A DNA stretch of 64,000 bases from Zygaena filipendulae (lineage: Eukaryota > Arthropoda > Insecta > Lepidoptera > Zygaenidae): NCBI GenBank assembly GCA_907165275.2, contig OU015649.1, positions 14,414,001-14,478,000 on the forward strand, in the 5' to 3' direction. How positions within the stretch are numbered: position 1 is the first letter of the stretch; each line of letters begins with the position of its first letter. The position numbers and the translations under genes are program-made. The notes under the pieces are model-generated. The model was not told where the DNA came from and did not search any database. It saw nothing but the letters and a program-made list of their open reading frames with translations. This document shows positions 1 to 11,194 of the stretch, in pieces.

Positions 1-1671
1 TTAATAATAAAGTTAGGGTAAACTTAATCAAGAATTTAAATAGCAAAAATATGTATATTAATTCAATCGTTGAACAAAATATTAACTCCAATGGATAATA
101 TAGATACAAGCTTCCACCATTTTTACCGTGACCTTTTGCAAAAATTAGACATAATGTTTTACATAGTAAATTAGACTAATAACAAAGACAAATTTCATCA
201 TAACAATTCACTTTTGACAAAGATTATTGATTACGTGTATGTTATACTTGCTGACGATTGCGGCTTTGCCTGCAAGGAATGTAGGGTTAGGTTGTACCTA
301 ATTAAAAGGTACACCAAAAAATGACCCACGATGATTGCGGTACCTAACCTTAATATTCCACATTACTTTTATCCAATAATAACCGAAAAGAGCTATAAAA
401 CGCATAGATAAAAACTATTTTATAGTAGATATAATAGCAAAACACAGAAGTGTTCGTTAGAAATCTATTACGCGAACAACAATGATCCACCCGCCTCCAT
501 AATTAATATAAACTGAGTAATCGACATACAGTCGAGAACAAAGCTCACTATTCTATTTAACCAAATAACGCGAGCTGTTGTAGAACATTTGTCTATTGGA
601 ATAAAGACTGTTTTGCTGTTAACGGTTTTAGGAGTTGACGTGGTTACCGCTTACTGCAAGTAACGCCCCCGACAGTTGGTCTGTAGAAATTAATAAGGGA
701 AGGTAATAGATGCATCAGACAGTGATGAAAACAAATGTTTGGGACATACAGACTGATATATTATACAACAACAATAACAACTCTTACAGTAGACTGTTAG
801 AGAAAAACCAAAAATGAACCATAAGTGTGGCCATACCTAATAGGGTGACAAGAGAAAATGGGACAAAATGAAATTTTAAATTTATATTTCAACACATTCG
901 ACATCCTCGGGGAAAAGATTACGTAACTAAAATACTCTTTACTCGTCGTAGAGATAACGTTTACTTGTTTACAATACTTATGAAAAAGCGTATGTGTGCA
1001 GTTTATGTACACAACTCAGAGATGAAATTAAATTAGATTTAGATTAGAAAATTTTATGATTAAAAAAACGCGTGAGTGTCGTGGAACACTCGGATAGAAT
1101 GAAGATTTTGCACCTCGTAATTTCCGGGAAAGAAAAAACCAATAAGCAACCTGTAAAAATCGTTTCAAAAATCATTAACCAAACCGATAAGCGCGCACCT
1201 AGGACGCCGTGACGGAAATTTTCTTTTACGCATCCTAGCCTAGCTGACATCTGTACCGTGCGATAAAGAACTTCGTTCTAATAAACGCTGCGCTTGTAAC
1301 TAAATTCGATTTCGTCACTTCCGTTGCGTGATAACATTTGACACAACGTGCAAAAAGGAGTTCATCTTCAATAACAATACCTACCTGCATCGGTATTGCG
1401 CAAAACTAAAGGATGTGTGTCACGAAATGCGTTCAGTGAAAATCTTTCCGTTCGCTTTTGTACGTCGGCCGCACCTTTGTTGGGCCCATCGACGTTTTGT
1501 CGTGCGACATTTCGATTGATTTCGTGAACAAAACAACAAAACACCGGTTTTGTATTACGATTTATTAATGCCAATGCAACGCCAATGACAAGGCACAAAA
1601 CAATAGGTGCGCACCCGTCGAATGAGTTGCGCTCACTGACAGGTTGTTTGGTTGTTTAAAATATAGATTAG
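1..1671. other. AT-rich intergenic sequence, no gene seen
   Basis: No reading frame here has a recognisable domain. There is a CpG-richer patch at about 1190-1640, but neither strand gives a convincing product. Confidence 0.5.
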
Positions 1672-2040
1672 TTAGGGAGTAATATTATTAATTGGGACGG
1701 GCAGGTCATATGATGAGGAGTAATAAAGGAAAATGGGCAAAAGATGTAACAGAATGGTGTCCAAGACAAAATAAAAGGAGGAAAGGGAGGCAGTGTCTTA
1801 TATGGGAAGACGATTTCTGGAAAATAGCGGGTGTTACTTGGAGGAGGATGACCCATAATCGAAAAGTGTGGCAAGCTGTAGGGGAGGCCTTTGCGGGAAC
1901 GCAAGATAATCTTAGTACCGGTGTCAAATAAATTTAGTGTATTAATTTTAATTACTTACTTTCTTTTAAAAGTCGAATCAATTGGGTAATACTTATGTTT
2001 TGTAAGATTATCAATAAAGGCTATTATTATTATTAATATT
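1672..2040 (+). mobile_element. RTE-clade LINE, C-terminal remnant of the reverse transcriptase ORF plus 3' UTR
   Basis: The frame 1692-1931 (open from just upstream) reads GRAGHMMR, WAKDVTEWCPRQNKRRKGRQ, LIWEDDFWKIAGVTWRR and VWQAVGEAFAG. This order (WAGH..R, ..W.PR..KR..GR, W.DD..K.AG..W, W..LGEA) marks the C-terminus of RTE-type non-LTR retrotransposon polymerases. A short 3' UTR ends in a (TTA)n-like tail at about 2020-2040. Everything 5' is missing, so it is a dead 5'-truncated copy. The expected Trp of WAGH is lost to a frame change at the left edge. Confidence 0.75.
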
Positions 2041-3213
2041 ATTAATTCGATTATAGTTTAATACTATCCATGCCATGTCTCTTGTTTAACAGGAGTTAAC
2101 TATCAAAAAAATACGTATAAATAAAAGAATACAAAAAATTACACATATTCGTGACTCCGTTTTGATCGGGCTATGAGAAAATTGTTTTACACTTGTCATT
2201 AAAATATCTCTTTTGTTTCCGACTGTACACTCAGCACGTGTAATCGGAACTTTGTCCTCCATATCGATTCTCGGACGTTGGAAAAAAGAAAACTGAAGTT
2301 GTGTTCTAACTGTATACACATTGCACCACCGTGTCGCAACAATTTATCTATCTACCTATTACGTTAATATTTTAATAAATGTAATTAATGGGTGATTTCA
2401 AGCCAAATAACACAAAAGTTTAGTTTGTTGTTTTTTTACAGTTTAACTTAACTATTAAACAATCAAAGCAATTACCTAACAATATAAGATACAAACAAAA
2501 TTGATGGTTTTTAACTTTTAATTATAGTTAGACCATAAAGTTTAGCCTTTCTTTGTAGAAAGACCCGAGGTGGACCTATAGGGCCTGTATTTATAAACTA
2601 TACTCAAAATAGATACGCTCTCAAATAGTAATTCGTCTTCTTTATTTTCCTGTGTAATGAGCTAAACATTTATCTTGAGATCAGCTCTCGGACTCTTGTT
2701 TAGGTTTCATAAATACGGTCATATGTCAGTAAATAATTACTTCAGTAAACTGAATTTTATCATGCGTAGATATAGGTAGAAAGAAAGAACTCAACATAGT
2801 GTTTTATTCAAAAAATGTAATATAGAATTCCCAAAAAAAAATGGAGGGGAAAAAATTGAAAATATATTCTGCTCGCGCCACCTTCATCACCAGAATGGCC
2901 ACCATGGCTGTTTTTTTTTTCACACTCTTCCGTTCGTATCTCTTTGCTGCTGTATTTTCAAAACATTTCGCGAGGCAAAGCCCTTGCCTACAGGCAGCCC
3001 GTTGATTAATTCGGTGGCCAGTATCCCGCTGGGACACTTCTGCGGGTGATGGCATCGATTATTACTTTTTGCTTTATTTTATTTTTTTTTGACATTTTAA
3101 AAACACCATATTCCAAACGCTACCGAACCACGGCCGCCATCTTAACGTAGAATTTTGAACATTCGTCAGATATATTCAGATGATTATTGTAATGGGCATA
3201 TACATACAGGTGT
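2041..3213. other. Intergenic; contains a coding-like stretch of unknown origin
   Basis: There is no recognised gene. On the minus strand 3055-2860 is open in two frames with polar, protein-like composition (for example QRDTGHRINQRAACRQGL). It may be an unrecognised repeat. Confidence 0.3.
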
Positions 3214-3552
3214 TATACAATGTGTTAAGTGAAAACTAGAAAGTAGTTTGCTCAGAATAAACTAGCCAATCGATCGCACTGTTTTAGTATAGGTTATATT
3301 TTTTCATTTTATTAGCTATTTATAATACAATATTATTCGCGTACGCCGCCCGCAGTAAAAAAATTCGAACAGGTAGGCGCGGGCGCAGCGCTTGGAATCT
3401 CGTAGATAGGTCACCTCCAAACTAATGTTGCATAACTTTTAAAGTATAAATTTTTTCGACATAAAATATATATATTTTAATAATATTAGATATTGTTTTT
3501 TTTTTAAATGGGGTGTATCAGGTTTTCAGTTAATTCATTAACACGTTGTATA
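3214..3552. mobile_element. TA-flanked MITE with GC-rich core (family F), older copy
   Basis: The left end TATACAATGTGTTAAGTGAA and right end TTAATTCATTAACACGTTGT are inverted, though the left end has lost some bases compared with 33702-34056. The core CGCGTACGCCGCCCGCAG with GGCGCGGGCGCAGCGCTTGG is shared with that copy. It has no coding capacity. Confidence 0.75.
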
Positions 3553-3838
3553 AATTTTAATTATTCAACTGAAGCAACAGCACCGTTGGTGTTGTGGTTA
3601 GCGAACTCGATCCTCGCATCAGGGTAAATAGGTACTATAATAATATGTAAATTTGTCGTTACAAATTATTATTATTATCTGTTGTCTGATATACAGTACG
3701 TGGAAGCATACTTACAAGCTCTGTTTGTTTTCTGCTGCGTTATTATTATTATTATTTATTTATAGACTAGCAGCTTTCGCTGATGCGCCTATAATCTACA
3801 CTTGTGTTATGTGGTAATAAGATGGCCAAGCATTATTT

Positions 3839-4072
3839 GGACATAGATAAGCAATAGTGTGTTAACCCACACTGGAGAAATTTTGAGTAAATCGTGTTTT
3901 AAAAGTATAGCGCCATTTTGTGTCAACATTTTTTATGTTAAATATTTAGTACATATATAAGCAATGTAATAAGGTAAACACATCATTAAAAAATATTCCC
4001 CAACTCTCAATAAATCGTTCTGAATCAATAACTTAAGTTTGTGGGTTAACATGTTATTGCTTATCTGCGTCC
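3839..4072. mobile_element. MITE family E, 234 bp, 4-bp target duplication ATTT
   Basis: The inverted ends are GGACATAGATAAGCAATA at the left and TATTGCTTATCTGCGTCC (with one base differing) at the right, and continue to about 30 bp (GTTAACCCACA). ATTT flanks both ends. The same element occurs at 32012-32247 and 48988-49222. It has no coding capacity, and the transposase source is unknown. Confidence 0.85.
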
Positions 4073-4607
4073 ATTTAAAATCAGCGATCGCGATCTTATA
4101 ATTTGTCACTTTTTTATAATTTGTAATCTTACAAAAATTAAGTACTTTCTGCATTAAATAACAATAGCTGCTATTAAATGGATCTAGGTACCTATGATAT
4201 ACATATTCTACATATATGATAAGTTAAATTGCGCCAATACCAATTTTCAGATGTAAACAATAACTCTGCAAATTGCGATTCCATAACGAAAACTAACCGA
4301 GATAACACTCTCATAAGACGCGGAACAGAAAGCAATCACAACCACTTTGCATAAGAATACGATTGTATAGAATCTATTGAACAATGGCCCACAAATCCAT
4401 TGAAGGATGTTGAAGCACCGAGTTGTTATCTCTGATGGAGTGGGTGTATGCGAAGTGTATTCGGATCCGTATTGATAAACGCGCTTCAAACATGATACGA
4501 TTTCAAATGCTTCTGTATTGTTTTTGGTTTTAGAATGGACGAGACATCTGGGCGGCCAGTAGGTAGGTAGGTACTAAAGGTCGTTTTAAAAAGATTACTT
4601 AATTTTC

Positions 4608-4790
4608 AGTGAAGATTTTAAAAACAAAACTGCCGCACTCAGAGACGTTAATTGGAATTTAACTAAATTTGACTTAATTATACTTAATTTACGAATTATT
4701 TGATTATTATACTAGTATTTTTAGTAATCATTAAAACGACTCTGAGTGCAGCCGTAAGACTCTAACAGCAGCAAGGCCCGTCCAATATAA
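4608..4790. mobile_element. Diverged fold-back element related to 24099-24334
   Basis: AAAACAAAACTGCCGCACTC on the left mirrors GACTCTGAGTGCAGCCG on the right. The inner sequence (TTAATTGGAATTTAACTAA and AGTAATCATTAAAACGAC) matches the fold-back at 24 kb. The arms here are partly lost. Confidence 0.55.
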
Positions 4791-4892
4791 AACATCACCT
4801 ATCCTCTAACGCCTAAGCAATTACATTTTGAAAGATATCGAAATCGATATCTATCTTCTATCTATCTATATCTTCTTCTTCTATCTTCTATA

Positions 4893-5185
4893 CTATAATA
4901 AAACTGTAGAGAGGTCAATACCTACTGTACATTGAATATATATTCAAAATTAATATTGGAGAATGAATGGTGATCGATACTGATGCCAAAAATTTTTTGT
5001 CTGTCTGTCTGTCTGTATGTGCACGCATGGGTCAAAAGCTACTGAAGGGATTTTAACCAAACTTGGTACGATTGTAGTCGATACTCCTGGGCAGGTTATG
5101 GGCTATATTATAACATAACGCTAAGACACATAGGAGCTGAGCAGTGACGATAAATTTGAAGCAAGTCGGATGAAAATGCGCTTTC
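4893..5185 (-). repeat. Dispersed repeat family B
   Basis: The stretch from AAAACTGTAGAGAGGTCAAT to AATGCGCTTTCGAGCTC is the reverse complement of about 47827-48090, including GACCCATGCGTGCACATACA and CTCAGCTCCTATGTGTCTTA. A short (CTGT)n run sits inside. It has no coding capacity; it is probably a SINE or LINE 3' remnant. Confidence 0.7.
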
Positions 5186-5519
5186 GAGCTCTAAAATAAA
5201 TTTATAGAGTTTATACAATTTTTGGTGGATATTCGTGTTCATTAGAGCAAAAGACTAATAAATAAACACGAATATTAGGTATATCTATCATCAATAATAT
5301 TAATCACATATAACCCTATTTAATATAACAAATTCATTAAACCCTCGGGAAGATTGTGTTCTTCCAACTATAAGGTTCCACGCCTAAATCTGTTATTGAC
5401 ATAATAAAGAACCATGCTTTGAATAAAATTATTTGACTTTACCACGAGTCAATCGCCATCGAAAACTCAGAGTGGAACTTTACCACCGCAGAACAATGAA
5501 CGCAGACGAAATCACTCAC

Positions 5520-5776
5520 CTAATCGTTTTGAGATCTCGGAATTGTGCATCTTGGGATTGTCCTGAGCTATTTTCCTTCTCTGCAACCTGGACCACACCA
5601 TGAAGGCGTTCATTGGCCTCTTGATGTGTTCCTCTTGCGCCTTCTTCTGTTGGACCTGGCCGTTCATGGAGATGGACCCCATGGACCCTATGGCACCCAT
5701 GGCCCCCATCGGGCCCATGGCGAAGTGGCCCATGGACCCACCGAACCCGGTCCGGTCGCACATCGCACCAGCGGCA
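5520..5776 (-). CDS. SoxB-type HMG-box transcription factor, one exon (partial gene)
   Basis: This exon encodes a Sox-family DNA-binding transcription factor, a nuclear protein whose HMG box bends DNA at AACAAT-like sites. The reading frame gives a Gly/Met-rich stretch ([20 protein letters not shown]), then [12 protein letters not shown] and the start of the HMG box ([20 protein letters not shown], then [14 protein letters not shown]). The RPMNAFMVW core and [13 protein letters not shown] are diagnostic of Sox proteins and fit group B. The acceptor is TTTTTGTCGACAG before 5776; the exon ends after the first base of a Gly codon at the donor G|GTGAGT (5520/5519). An intron at this place in the box suggests the insect Sox21a/Sox21b/Dichaete cluster, but I cannot choose among them. 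A Met codon at 5763-5761 could be the start if the upstream exon is non-coding. The second half of the HMG box was not found on the minus strand below 5519. Confidence 0.93.
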
Positions 5777-5850
5777 CTGTCGACAAAAATAAAACATAAC
5801 ATTAATTTGTACACTAGACATAGTACAAATAAAACATATTATATTTTTAC

Positions 5851-6300
5851 CCGACTTCAAAAAAGGAGGAGGTTCTCAATTCGACTGTATTTTCTTTTTT
5901 AGGTACCTCAGAACTTTCGACTGAGTGAACCGAATTTGATGATTCTTTTTTATTTGAAAAATGGTGCTTCCCGATTGATCCCATTGTCATGAAATCAGGA
6001 TCTGGTGATGGGATCTTGGAGAAATCGAGGGAACTCTTCAAATATTACACACGACACACGAGCTCATCGTGAGCAGAACAACCCAAATGGGCAGACACAA
6101 GCGTTTGTTGTATATTTAATTTGTATTCTAGTAGACATTATTATAGCGGCAACAGAAGTAATAATAATAATAATAACTATATATCACGGTTCATGTGATA
6201 CAGCAGCCTGGTGACAGACGTACATACGGACGGATGGACGGACAGTGAAGTCTTAGTAATTGAGGCCCGTTTGACCCTTTTGGTACGGAACCTAGTTTAT
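5851..6300 (+). repeat. Dispersed repeat opening CCGACTTCAAAAAAGGAGGA
   Basis: The start and the middle (GGATCTTGGAGAAATCGAGG) recur at 51166-51900. The right part (GCGGCAACAGAAG through GACGGACGGACAG-type sequence to TGGTACGGAACCTA) recurs reversed at 25694-25870. It begins 75 bases beyond the Sox exon acceptor, inside the upstream Sox intron. Confidence 0.65.
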
Positions 6301-6502
6301 AAATTTTGATGATATGAGTTCTAAGTTCAAACTGCATTTCTTGTTTACATTGAAGATTTGAATGAGTTCGTACTTTGTTATCTTACAAGTAGTGAGTTTC
6401 AACCGCGAGTTTTAATTTATTATTATTATTTATTATTATTTATTTATTTATTATTTCTGGCTCTATAAATATTTTAAACCTCAATCAAGATTATTATTTA
6501 TT

Positions 6503-6692
6503 ACTAGCTGTTCCCCGCGGTTTCACCCGCGGTAATTTCAGAGTTCCCGCGGGAATTCCGGGATAAAAAGTACCCTATGTCCTTCTCTGTACCCCTGACA
6601 ACGTGTAAACAAAATTTCGTGATGATCGGTTGAGCCGTCAAGGCGTAAAAGCGTATAAACAAACAAACTCAGTTTCGCATTTTATAATACCT
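6503..6692 (+). repeat. Family A interspersed repeat (CTAGCTGT...CCGCGG), near full length
   Basis: This is a good reference copy. The head is ACTAGCTGTTCCCCGCGGTT, then GGAATTCCGGGATAAAAAGT, then CCTATGTCCTTCTCTGTACC, then GATGATCGGTTGAGCCG, with an A-rich ACAAACAAACTC stretch and the TTTATAATA tail. The family looks like the SINE-like, RTE-tailed repeats spread through Lepidoptera (Metulj-type; name is inference). Confidence 0.8.
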
Positions 6693-6928
6693 ATATAATT
6701 TTTTTTTCTTATAGTAAATTTAACATACAACATTCGAAGACTTTAGGGCATAGACTAAAGAACTTAAACCAAACGTGGTGCTCACAGTAATCCAACTCCA
6801 AGTATGGTGTATTTTGCACACGTCATTATCACTTATAATTAGTCCCGACGGAAAGATGTCTTTTCCCTGGGCGTCAGTTTTTCGTCACAAACAAAGATTT
6901 TTGCTCGAAATTGTAGATGCGATGACTG

Positions 6929-7070
6929 TAGATGAGCAATCAATCCGGTTTAAGCCCAGTGTTTGGGTTTAAACCCCATTTAAACCTGGTCCGTAAGTGC
7001 TCACGAATCTACGGATTTTATCGTATTTAAGCCCACGTATCGAGTTTAAACTGGGTTGATTGTCCATCTA
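6929..7070. mobile_element. Small 142-bp MITE with imperfect inverted ends
   Basis: TAGATGAGCAATCAATCCGG on the left mirrors the right end, whose complement reads TAGATGGACAATCAACCCAG; about 22 of 27 bases match. Repeated GTTTAAGCCC/GGGTTTAAACCC units fill the middle, including a 12-bp palindrome at 6965-6976. It has no coding capacity. Confidence 0.55.
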
Positions 7071-8780
7071 TAGCGATGACCAACCGTAAAAACGGACACT
7101 GAACCGAATTTAGGATTATCAGCTCAACGCGATCCTTTCGACTGCACCGATTAACCATTTACTATTAAACAGTAATTTAAAAAAAAACTAAGCAGTAAGC
7201 ACCAGTTATTCAATTGACAGTGAACTAAGAACTGACTTATTTGAGTCACTACATGACCACGGTAGCTTATCTCTACCGGAAGCTTTAGGAATTCAATTGC
7301 CGACTCTGAGTCTGGAGCCAGTCAGGTACCTAGAGCTGCTACAACACGCTATAGCCACTTCAAAGGTTCTAGCACTGAGCAAATAATCACTAGGTACGTT
7401 TTAAGAGTCGGCACTTTCATATTAATCGCTGAACCGATCTATGAAGGCATTTTGTGCCAACCTTGCCAATGCAATGTATGACGCGGTCATAGGAATTTGG
7501 TTAAGTTCATTCCAAAGTTGGTAAAGAAGTTCGCGCATGAGACACTCCCAGCACCATCGTCATCCCGCTCCCACTCCCGTTGTGCTCGACGATGATATTA
7601 TGTCAGTCAATTGCTCAGTCTTTTCTTTTCCCCCGAAGAATTCACCTTTTTGTCCTTCGAAGGTAATTAAGGGGCTAAGCGTTGGATAAGTATCTATCGC
7701 TTAACAATGTTAATCTCTAACTAATTTAATAATTATATATACAAGTTATATGCCCATCACCCCACCAGCTACCCCTTGTGAGCGGTGAGCGACCACGTGT
7801 ACTCATCAATTGTATCACACTTTTTAATATCGCAAGCGACAATTACCGTGCTCATAGCTGTGTGAAATATTAAAATCGCATTCAGTTCTGCTACAAGGGA
7901 TAAGGGTGGCTGATAAATTGGCTCCATATTAAGAACGTCAAAAAGCCTGTTTTCATTCGACTTTACCGGTTTTTTGACGGGTAAGCCTTGAAGTGACACA
8001 GCGGTACCTGTTCTGAATAATATGTTCTCGTTGATCTAACTGGGTGTTTAAATTATGTTTATGTTATGCTGATTGTAGATCGTGTGGATGCAGTTTTCTA
8101 CATTACTACAGGTAATGTGCATAAACTACACATAAATACAAACGAAGCGTCTGTCTGCAATACCAACGAGGGATATTTGCATGCTATCAAAATATGATTT
8201 ACAATTTTATTTTTATAATTTTGTAGCTGTCTGGGTGAACGAATTTTCATAATAATTATGTAGGTATGGGTATAATAAATTTTGCTCTAAAAATTAAAGA
8301 AAAAGTCTCGAGGAAATACTGATTTTCACAGACACAGCGGTTAGTTAAACAAATAAAAACAAAAAACAAATTAAAAATACAGGAACCCGGGGAACTAAAA
8401 AGAAACCGAGGTCTGGGATTAAAAGTTTTCTATGGCACTTCCCAGTGCTTTAATTAGGCAGGCATATAGATAATCTTGGGTACTGATACAAAATTAAATA
8501 AGTTACCAAATAAACATGCAAACGTAAACCATAAACCTCCAATCGGAGGGTAGGGTACCTACTGGACACTGACACCTACTGGTACCTCAACCCCATAATT
8601 GAAATTAACATAATTTAATACTTTACTAAAGTTGCATGTACAACATGTTTTGTAAAACATGTGCTTAATGATTTTGAGCACCCCTCCTGTGATGGATGTT
8701 TTACATAGTTCAGTTTACTCAATTACATTAAAACTGTGTAAGTAACTAGGTAGGCACCTATATGAATTTATTTAAATTGT
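7071..8780. other. Intergenic sequence, no gene seen
   Basis: Open frames are short and unconvincing on both strands. I see no repeat family shared with the rest of the window. Confidence 0.45.
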
Positions 8781-9680
8781 CGTCGATTTGTTCCTGTTTC
8801 GCCTCAAGTTTTCGTCCCGATTTATTCCTGATTCGCCCCGCAGAGTTTCGTCCCACATAAAAAATTCTGTTTTCGAATCAGTTCCTGTTTCGTCTCGAAA
8901 ATAATAATAATGAATAACTTATTATTTTATTCTTCTTTAGTCCCACTTTTTATTCTTGATTCGCGTCAAGTAGTAATTCGTGTATTTTACAACATACATA
9001 TATTTTGTACAGTCAGCTTAAAAAGATTTTAAGTAAGGATTAAAAAAAAAATCACTCTCAGAGAGAGTTAATGATCTATTAATCACGTTTAATTTGGAGA
9101 TTTTTGACATTTAAAAATAAGGTTGTTTGTTTTTGTTATTAAAATTTCAAAACTAAAGTTGGATTTTTGAAACTTTCAGGGCGTCGATCACGTCATAATA
9201 ATTAGCAAAGGATGTCTGACCTAGAATATTTTATTGATTTTACGAATTGCTGGACTTCCAGGTGTCATCGGGTAGGTACATATATTAAAATAAGAAGTCC
9301 TGGTGGAATATCATAGAAAAGGATGGTTTTCTATTAATATTCAGGCAGTAACAGGTCCAAATTTGGAATTTTTTATGTTGTAACTCTCGGTGGCCTGGCA
9401 GAACTCATGAAAGAGCGCCTTAATTCAATAACTTTACTAGGTTACTTGGTCCGTTTTGGTACTTTTGAGACAGACTGAGATAGCTCTGTACCGTAATCCT
9501 CAAGACCTTATCCTGTAATGCTTAAACTCAGGTAAGCTATCGTTATGTATATAAAAGATTGATTTAATTCACTTTTTTTTCTGATTCTACTAAACTAACA
9601 TTTTGTAAAGTGACCCGAAACAGGAATAAAAAATAACACGGGACGAAATAAGAATTTTTAGGGATGTGGGACGAATCAGA
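8781..9680. mobile_element. Probable non-autonomous element bounded by inverted TTTCGTCCC clusters
   Basis: The left cluster (8781-8958) repeats TTCCTGTTTCG and TTTCGTCCCG/CA at least five times in one orientation. The right cluster (9611-9680) holds the same motifs inverted (CCCGAAACAGGAATAAA, GGGACGAAATAAG, GGGACGAATCAG). The roughly 650 bases between are AT-rich with no coding potential. Subterminal motif clusters of this kind are known from hAT- and Mutator-like elements, but the exact ends are not clear. Confidence 0.45.
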
Positions 9681-9690
9681 TAACGTACGG

Positions 9691-10739
9691 TGGAATGTTT
9701 CGATACAGATCAAACCAATTTACTAGTTAATCTATATTATGTAGCCGACATACTGTAAGTATACCTACCGGAATAAAAAGTAGGTAGGTACTCTATCTCA
9801 CTCAGGACTACTGTAACTTTCTAAGTGAAAGAAGAGAAGTAGATCCAGATATTACCCCTACAAACTCACAATTTACAAACTCACAAACTTTACCTCCTTA
9901 AAATACCATTAGTATAGGTACGAGTACAAGTACGAGTAGATTAAAATTTTTTGTCACAACATAAGTACGACTTAATTATCATGTTATAAAATATAGATAA
10001 GTAGGTTTATGTACATATTATTATGAAGTAGTATTTCCTGTAAGTACCTACTCAAGCCGTCCATTAATGCGTAAAACATAATGTTTAAGTAAACTGACAC
10101 CCCCATCTAATTAAATTCAAATCTTGGATCAACGTTCCTCCACGTGTTATGGTCGGTTAAATAATATTTTTTTCTTGTACCTACTTAAACGTATTAATTT
10201 TTAATAAGGATATTAGGTATGTAGCGTTTTTTGTTGAGAATCTATGGAATAACAAGTTAGTGGCGACCAATGATCGGGAACGTAATGTGTAATTTGAAAT
10301 TCAAAAAGAATAAACTATACATTGTCATCCAAACTAATCGTGTGTATACAAAGTTTCAGCTCAATCGGTTGAAGATATCCGCTTCAAAATTGAGTAAAAA
10401 TTATCCTCCAGGAAAATATCTAAAGCAGCAATGTCATTATTCTTAGTTATTTACTTTTCTTAAATTTATACCTACCTGTTTATAATTAATTTACCTGTTT
10501 TAATTAGCGGTTTTAATTTTAAGCAAGCTAGGGACACAAGTAAAAAGATTGTAGTCGGACTTCTGTTTTATTAACACTTCTGTTTTATGTTCGTTAAGAC
10601 TGTAATCTGTTTTGTGTTCTAAATAAATAAATAAATAAAAGATATAGGTAGCTGTGGTAGTTAGATTAACTTTGAAATCTGATGTCGGAAGAAAGTTATC
10701 GCGATTTATGTATATACGTATTGTTATTTTATTGTTACT
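9691..10739. other. Intergenic sequence, no gene seen
   Basis: AT-rich with TAGGTA/ACCTAC runs and an (AATA)n tract at 10621-10637. No coding signal. Confidence 0.45.
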
Positions 10740-10925
10740 TTGTTGCTATGTCTGCCTGCGTCCGTGACGCATGCGCAATTCTCCAGCGGAAGACCAGCGC
10801 TGCGTGGTCCTTGTCGCCACCCGACTTATGCTGAGCTGGGCGCCTTTTTGGCGCAACTCAACTGTGTTTTAGTTTTAAGTGTTTGCATGTTTTGTATGTG
10901 CCAAATAAAGTAATTTTCAATTTCA
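10740..10925 (+). mobile_element. LINE 3' UTR remnant
   Basis: The GC-rich start (GCGCAATTCTCCAGCGGAAG) leads to GCCAAATAAAGTAATTTTCA and an AATTTCAATTT tail. A related piece in reverse is at 46478-46700 (TTTATTTGGCAT, GCAGCGCTGATTTTCAGCGG). It looks like the end of a CR1/Jockey-type LINE; no ORF remains. Confidence 0.4.
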
Positions 10926-11194
10926 ATTTAAAGACGTTTTTTATCCTGAAATTACCATGACCCATGGAAATCTCGACACACTGTAATTGTAATATATTCA
11001 TAAAATGTCTGCTATGAAATCCATAAAAACGATAAAGTGACGCAATGTAGCTAATAACGTTATTTTAACTGCTATTTTTATTTTGAGGTAACTGGGAATG
11101 GTTGTTGCCACACTTTCCTAAGCACCTCATGTATTCGCAACCGGTTTCACTTCGTTGTTCGAGACGTTCCGTCTTTAGTTTCTATTTGGTCTGA

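Noticed and set aside
4842..4862. AGATATCGA/TCGATATCT inverted pair as a regulatory site
   Set aside because: Too short, and set in a TATCTTCTATC simple-sequence tract.
1..5519. Search for the second half of the Sox HMG box on the minus strand
   Set aside because: No stretch resembling EWKLL, RPFIDEAKRLR or HPDYKYRPRRK was seen in any frame.
5545..5902. Plus-strand frames opposite the Sox exon
   Set aside because: They are antisense shadows of the conserved HMG-box coding strand.
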